Source: Kitasatospora setae KM-6054 (GTDB taxonomy: Bacteria > Actinomycetota > Actinomycetes > Streptomycetales > Streptomycetaceae). Taken from it: 64,000 nt of DNA. The position numbers and the translations under genes are program-made. Below the pieces are notes generated by a model. It had not been told where the DNA came from. It worked only from the letters and a program-made list of their open reading frames with translations, and searched no databases. The stretch spans positions 744,001 through 808,000 of the forward strand of contig NC_016109.1 in NCBI RefSeq assembly GCF_000269985.1, in the 5' to 3' direction. Of the stretch, positions 61,115 through 64,000 are shown in pieces. Numbering within the stretch: the first letter of the stretch is position 1; the number at the start of each line of letters is the position of its first letter.

Positions 61115-61525
61115 ATGTCGGACACTCGCGCGGCGGACGTCGCCGCGATCCGGGCGGTACTGGCCGAGTCCTACCGAGCCTGGGAGGCCGGCGACGCGAC
61201 CGCCATGGTCGCCGACTACACCGAGGACGCCACCGCGATCCTGCCGGGCTCGCTGCGCGACGGCCGCGAGGCCGTCCGGGCGAGCATGGACCTGGCCTTC
61301 GCCGGCCCGCTGAAGTCCACCTCCACCTGGAACCGCACCCTCGGCATCCGCTTCCTCGGCCGCGACGCCGCCCTGGTCGTCAACGAGTCGGGCATCCTGT
61401 TCGGCGGCGCGTCCGAGGTCCCCGACGCCCACAAGGTGTACGCCACTTGGGTGTTGGAGAAGCGCGACGGCCGCTGGTTGATCGCTGCCTACCACAACAG
61501 CCCGATGCACCTGCCCACCGCCTGA
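61115..61525 (+). CDS. NTF2-like (SnoaL/SgcJ-type) protein
   Basis: 136 residues from the ATG at 61115 with GGGAGAAG upstream. The cone-fold pattern is seen in DVAAIRAVLAESYRAWEAGDATAMVADYTEDATAILPGS and VYATWVLEKRDGRWLIAAYHNSPM. SgcJ/EcaC-like members are small enzymes or binding proteins of secondary metabolism and stress. Specific role unknown. Convergent with the response regulator. Confidence 0.88.
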   Translation: MSDTRAADVAAIRAVLAESYRAWEAGDATAMVADYTEDATAILPGSLRDGREAVRASMDLAFAGPLKSTSTWNRTLGIRFLGRDAALVVNESGILFGGASEVPDAHKVYATWVLEKRDGRWLIAAYHNSPMHLPTA

Positions 61526-61539
61526 CAGCCGCCCCGGCC

Positions 61540-61573
61540 CCGGGGCCGTCACGGCTCCGGGGCCGTCACGGCT
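61540..61573. repeat. Two perfect 17-bp tandem units
   Basis: CCGGGGCCGTCACGGCT twice in a row, across the stop codon region of the response regulator. Internal GGCCGTCACGGC can pair, so the pair may act as terminator for the convergent genes. Confidence 0.75.
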
Positions 61574-62267
61574 CCGGGCTGATCCGCCCGGTCCGCCAGG
61601 CCCAGGCGGCGATCGCGACCCGGTTGCGGGTGCCCAACTTGCCCTGGACGTTGGCCAGATGGGTTTTGACCGTACCCGCCGAGATGAACAGCCCGGCACC
61701 GATCTCCGCGTTGGTCCGCCCCTGCGCCACCAACTCGACGATCTCCCACTCCCGTTCGGTCAGCGGCTCGACCGCCGACTCGGCAGGCTGTGGCGGCCGG
61801 GGTGCGGCGGGGCCGTGGCCGAGGTCGCGCAGCAGCCGGACGGTGATCTGCGGGCTGATCAGAGTGTCCCCCGCCATCGCGGCGCGGACCGCCTCGATCA
61901 GCAGGTTCGGCCCGGAGCGCTTCAGCAGGAACCCGCAGGCGCCGCTGCCGAGCGCCGCCCGCACGTACGCGTCGTCGTCGAAGGTGGTCACCACGATCAC
62001 CCTGGTCGGCCCGCCCGCCAGCACCCGGGTGACCTCCAGCCCGTCCGCGCCGGGCATCCGGACGTCCGCCAACAGCACGTCGGGGCGCAGCAGTCGGGCC
62101 TGCTCGATCGCCCGGAGGCCGTCGGCGGCCTCGCCGACCACCGTCATGTCGGGCTGGGAGTCGAGGATCAGCCGGAAGCCGCTGCGGATGTCGTCCTGGT
62201 CGTCGGCCAGCAGGATCCGGGTCGTGGTCGACGCCGTGGCGGACGCTGCGGTCGACGTCTCAGCCAC
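61566..62267 (-). CDS. NarL-family response regulator
   Basis: 233 residues from a GTG at 62267 that overlaps the kinase stop by 8 nt. Receiver domain with acidic pocket (ILLADDQDDIR), phospho-Asp in LLADVRMPGADG, Thr switch VVTTFDDD and Lys FLLKRSG; then a LuxR HTH (LTEREWEIVELVAQGRTNAEIGAGLFISAGTVKTHLANVQGKLGTRNRVA). Paired with the kinase next to it. Confidence 0.92.
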   Translation of the reverse strand: MAETSTAASATASTTTRILLADDQDDIRSGFRLILDSQPDMTVVGEAADGLRAIEQARLLRPDVLLADVRMPGADGLEVTRVLAGGPTRVIVVTTFDDDAYVRAALGSGACGFLLKRSGPNLLIEAVRAAMAGDTLISPQITVRLLRDLGHGPAAPRPPQPAESAVEPLTEREWEIVELVAQGRTNAEIGAGLFISAGTVKTHLANVQGKLGTRNRVAIAAWAWRTGRISPEP

Positions 62268-63609
62268 GCCGCCCGCCGATCTCCGCCACGACCCGCCAGC
62301 CCGCCTCGCCCGTCCCACCCGTCCCGCCCGGTCCCGTCGTCCCCGTCGGCCCCGTCGGCCCTGCGCTGAACTCCCCTCCGGTGGAACGTACTTGCGCGGC
62401 GAGTTCGCGCAGCCCCCGCCCGCCCCGGCCGCGCTCACGCCGCCCGAGTCCGAGGCCGAGTCCGAGCCCGGGGGCGGACGGGGCCCCTCCCGCACCCGCT
62501 CCGTTGACGACCATCACCTGTACCGATTCCCCTTCCAGCAAGCGTAGTTCGACCTCCACCAGCTTCGCCCCGGGCGCGTGCCGCCGGACGTTGTTCAGCG
62601 CCTCCACCACCACCCGGTACGCCGTCGTCCCGGCCTCCGGCGAGAGCGTCTCGGCCACGCCGGGGGCGATGTCCAGCCGGGCGACGGTCGCCCCGGCGGC
62701 GGTGAACCGCTCGACCAGGTCGGGCAGTTGGGCGATACCGGGCGGCCCGGTGAACGCGGTCGCCGGGACGGTGGGCGGCTGCCGCCGCTCCGCCGGTCCG
62801 CGTTCGTGCAGCATCTGCACGGTGCGGTCCATCGCGGCCAGCGCGTGCAGTCCGGCGGCCTCGATCCGTTCCAGCGCGGCCAGTGCCTGCGCGGGGTTCG
62901 CGGCGGCGACGAAGCGGGCGGCCTGCGCCTGCACCACGATGCCGCTGATGTCGTGGGCGACGAAGTCGTGCAGGTCGCGGGCGAGCACCAGTTGCTGCTC
63001 GCGGCGGGCGGCCGCGACCGCCTCGCGCTGGCGCTGGGCCGTCCAGCGCGGGTAGGCGCCGCCGGCGGCCACCACCGCGACGATCAGCAGCCAGGACAGG
63101 CAGGCGCCGATCCGGGTCATCAGGTCGGCCTCCAGGTAGGGCACCACCCAGAGCCCGCACGCGGCGCCCGCCGTCGCCCCGGCGGCGACCGCGGGTCGGC
63201 GCGGCGCCCAGCGGACGGTGGCGGCGATCAGCGCCAGCAGGACGCCGACCCCCAGCAACTTCCAGGCGGCGTCGGCCCGTTCGGCAGCCGCTCCGGAGGC
63301 CGTGGCCATTCCGGGGGCCGCGGCCGCTCCGGAAGCCACGGCCGACGACCAGGCGAAAGGCAGGCCGGACGGCCAGGCGGACAGCCCGGTGGCCAGCAGC
63401 GACACCGCGCCGGCCGCCGCCGTCGGCGGCCCGATCAGCCGGCCCGACCCCGGCAGCCGCAGCAGCCCCCACACCAGCACGCCGACCGCGGTGGCGGTGG
63501 AGACGGCGGTGGCCGGCGCGGCGGACCAGCGGTCGGCCGCCAGTCCGACCGCGACCGCACCCAATCCCGCTACCGAGCAGGTGACGTGATGGTTCGCCGG
63601 CCAACCCAT
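62260..63609 (-). CDS. NarL-type sensor histidine kinase (HisKA_3)
   Basis: 449 residues. About five or six membrane helices fill the N-terminal half, with a Ser/Ala insertion between two of them. The dimerisation helix (LVLARDLHDFVAHDISGIVVQAQAA) has the phospho-acceptor His. The ATPase part (VVVEALNNVRRHAPGAKLVEVEL, GRGGRGLRELAAQV) is present, with a Gly-rich lid (LGLGLGLG). A Gly/Thr tail precedes the stop. It signals to the response regulator; stimulus unknown. Confidence 0.9.
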   Translation of the reverse strand: MGWPANHHVTCSVAGLGAVAVGLAADRWSAAPATAVSTATAVGVLVWGLLRLPGSGRLIGPPTAAAGAVSLLATGLSAWPSGLPFAWSSAVASGAAAAPGMATASGAAAERADAAWKLLGVGVLLALIAATVRWAPRRPAVAAGATAGAACGLWVVPYLEADLMTRIGACLSWLLIVAVVAAGGAYPRWTAQRQREAVAAARREQQLVLARDLHDFVAHDISGIVVQAQAARFVAAANPAQALAALERIEAAGLHALAAMDRTVQMLHERGPAERRQPPTVPATAFTGPPGIAQLPDLVERFTAAGATVARLDIAPGVAETLSPEAGTTAYRVVVEALNNVRRHAPGAKLVEVELRLLEGESVQVMVVNGAGAGGAPSAPGLGLGLGLGRRERGRGGRGLRELAAQVRSTGGEFSAGPTGPTGTTGPGGTGGTGEAGWRVVAEIGGRRG

Positions 63610-63773
63610 AGCGGGATTCTACGGAAGGCCGACCGCCCGCTGTCTCCGCCGAACGGCAGAGGACCGCCCCCACCGGCTCCCCCGAACGGCAGATGGGCCC
63701 GGACCGGCCCCGCAGGCCAGGCTGAGGACGTCGAAACGGCGGCCGACGGGGCTGCCGGGCAAAGGAGTTCACC

Positions 63774-64000
63774 ATGTCCCGCAGGACCGTCGCGGCCCTC
63801 ACCGCCACCCTCGCCCTGACCGGTCTGCTCGGCGGCGGCCTGGCCGCCCCGGCCGGCGCGGCCGGCCAGAGCCCGACCAGCCCGAACCCGATCCTGGATC
63901 CGATCTCGCGGCCGGAGACGGCGGCGGAGGCGAAGGGCGGTTCCGCGTCCGGCCCGGCGAGCGTGACGGGTACGGCGCGGATCTTCTTCGCGTACTCGCC
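63774..64000 (+). CDS. Secreted protein, 3' end outside window
   Basis: 75 codons visible from the ATG at 63774 (AAAGGAG upstream). Signal peptide (RRTVAALTATLALTGLLGGGLAAPAGAA), then PNPILDPISRPETAAEA and VTGTARIFFAYSP at the window edge. No family can be named from this part. Confidence 0.75.
   Translation, partial: MSRRTVAALTATLALTGLLGGGLAAPAGAAGQSPTSPNPILDPISRPETAAEAKGGSASGPASVTGTARIFFAYS

Noticed and set aside
1..64000. tRNA or rRNA genes
   Set aside because: No cloverleaf with conserved T-arm bases and no rRNA sequence was recognised on either strand.

Overview
The window is about 75% GC, codes densely on both strands with GC-rich third positions, and carries Streptomyces-type families: a LAL regulator, a SigB/SigF partner-switching set, Tat-secreted carbohydrate hydrolases and small 'hydrophobic' proteins. 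This points to Streptomycetaceae (Streptomyces or Kitasatospora). The host chromosome is interrupted by one integrated element with visibly lower GC and more varied codon use.

Regions. (1) 1-7168: 3'-truncated LAL/LuxR regulator (-), secreted M4 metalloprotease (+), cupin (-), and an overlapping Rrf2 regulator plus DsbA-like protein pair (+). (2) 7205-20764: a long + strand sulfur-scavenging locus. It begins with a near-leaderless 24-residue peptide ending in Leu-Cys-Arg (putative cysteine attenuator), then a Dpp/Opp-type ABC importer (lipoprotein, two permeases, two ATPases), a molybdopterin sulfoxide-reductase-like enzyme, a DszC/SfnB-like flavoenzyme, two SsuD-like monooxygenases, an alpha/beta hydrolase and a flavin reductase. 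The same 13-bp palindrome sits ahead of the leader and ahead of the oxidoreductase block. (3) 20933-37309: secreted proteins and a beta-1,3-glucan (fungal wall) degradation locus with GH16-CBM32, GH55, GH16-CBM13, GH64-CBM6 and a spherulin-4-like protein; in its middle lie an acyl-CoA ligase, an ABM-like protein, a GNAT acetyltransferase, a hypothetical gene and an amidohydrolase. Two arrays of a 14-nt palindromic unit each fill the gap between two co-directional glucanase genes, starting at the stop codon of the first. (4) 37426-50393: MFS transporter and a complete stress-sigma partner-switching module on the - strand (sigma factor, STAS antagonist, anti-sigma kinase, six-HAMP hybrid kinase, SpoIIE-type phosphatase), with small + strand genes alongside. 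The sigma gene and two neighbours share a SigB-like promoter signature. (5) 51046-60903: a 9.86-kb integrative element inserted in the 3' end of a VOC-family gene, whose severed last 15 codons lie just beyond the right end. It carries a large serine integrase, small unknown genes, an XRE-type regulator, and an ATP-grasp peptide (graspetide) cluster: precursor, ATP-grasp ligase and PIMT-like methyltransferase, the gene set of aspartimide-containing graspetides. A GntR-type repressor follows. No replication or transfer genes were seen. (6) 60904-64000: VOC remnant, NTF2-like protein, a NarL-type two-component pair and the start of a secreted protein.

The strongest candidates for something new are the graspetide cluster on a mobile element, the twin palindromic arrays between glucanase genes, and the leader-controlled sulfur locus. 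All calls come from reading the sequence; no database search was run.
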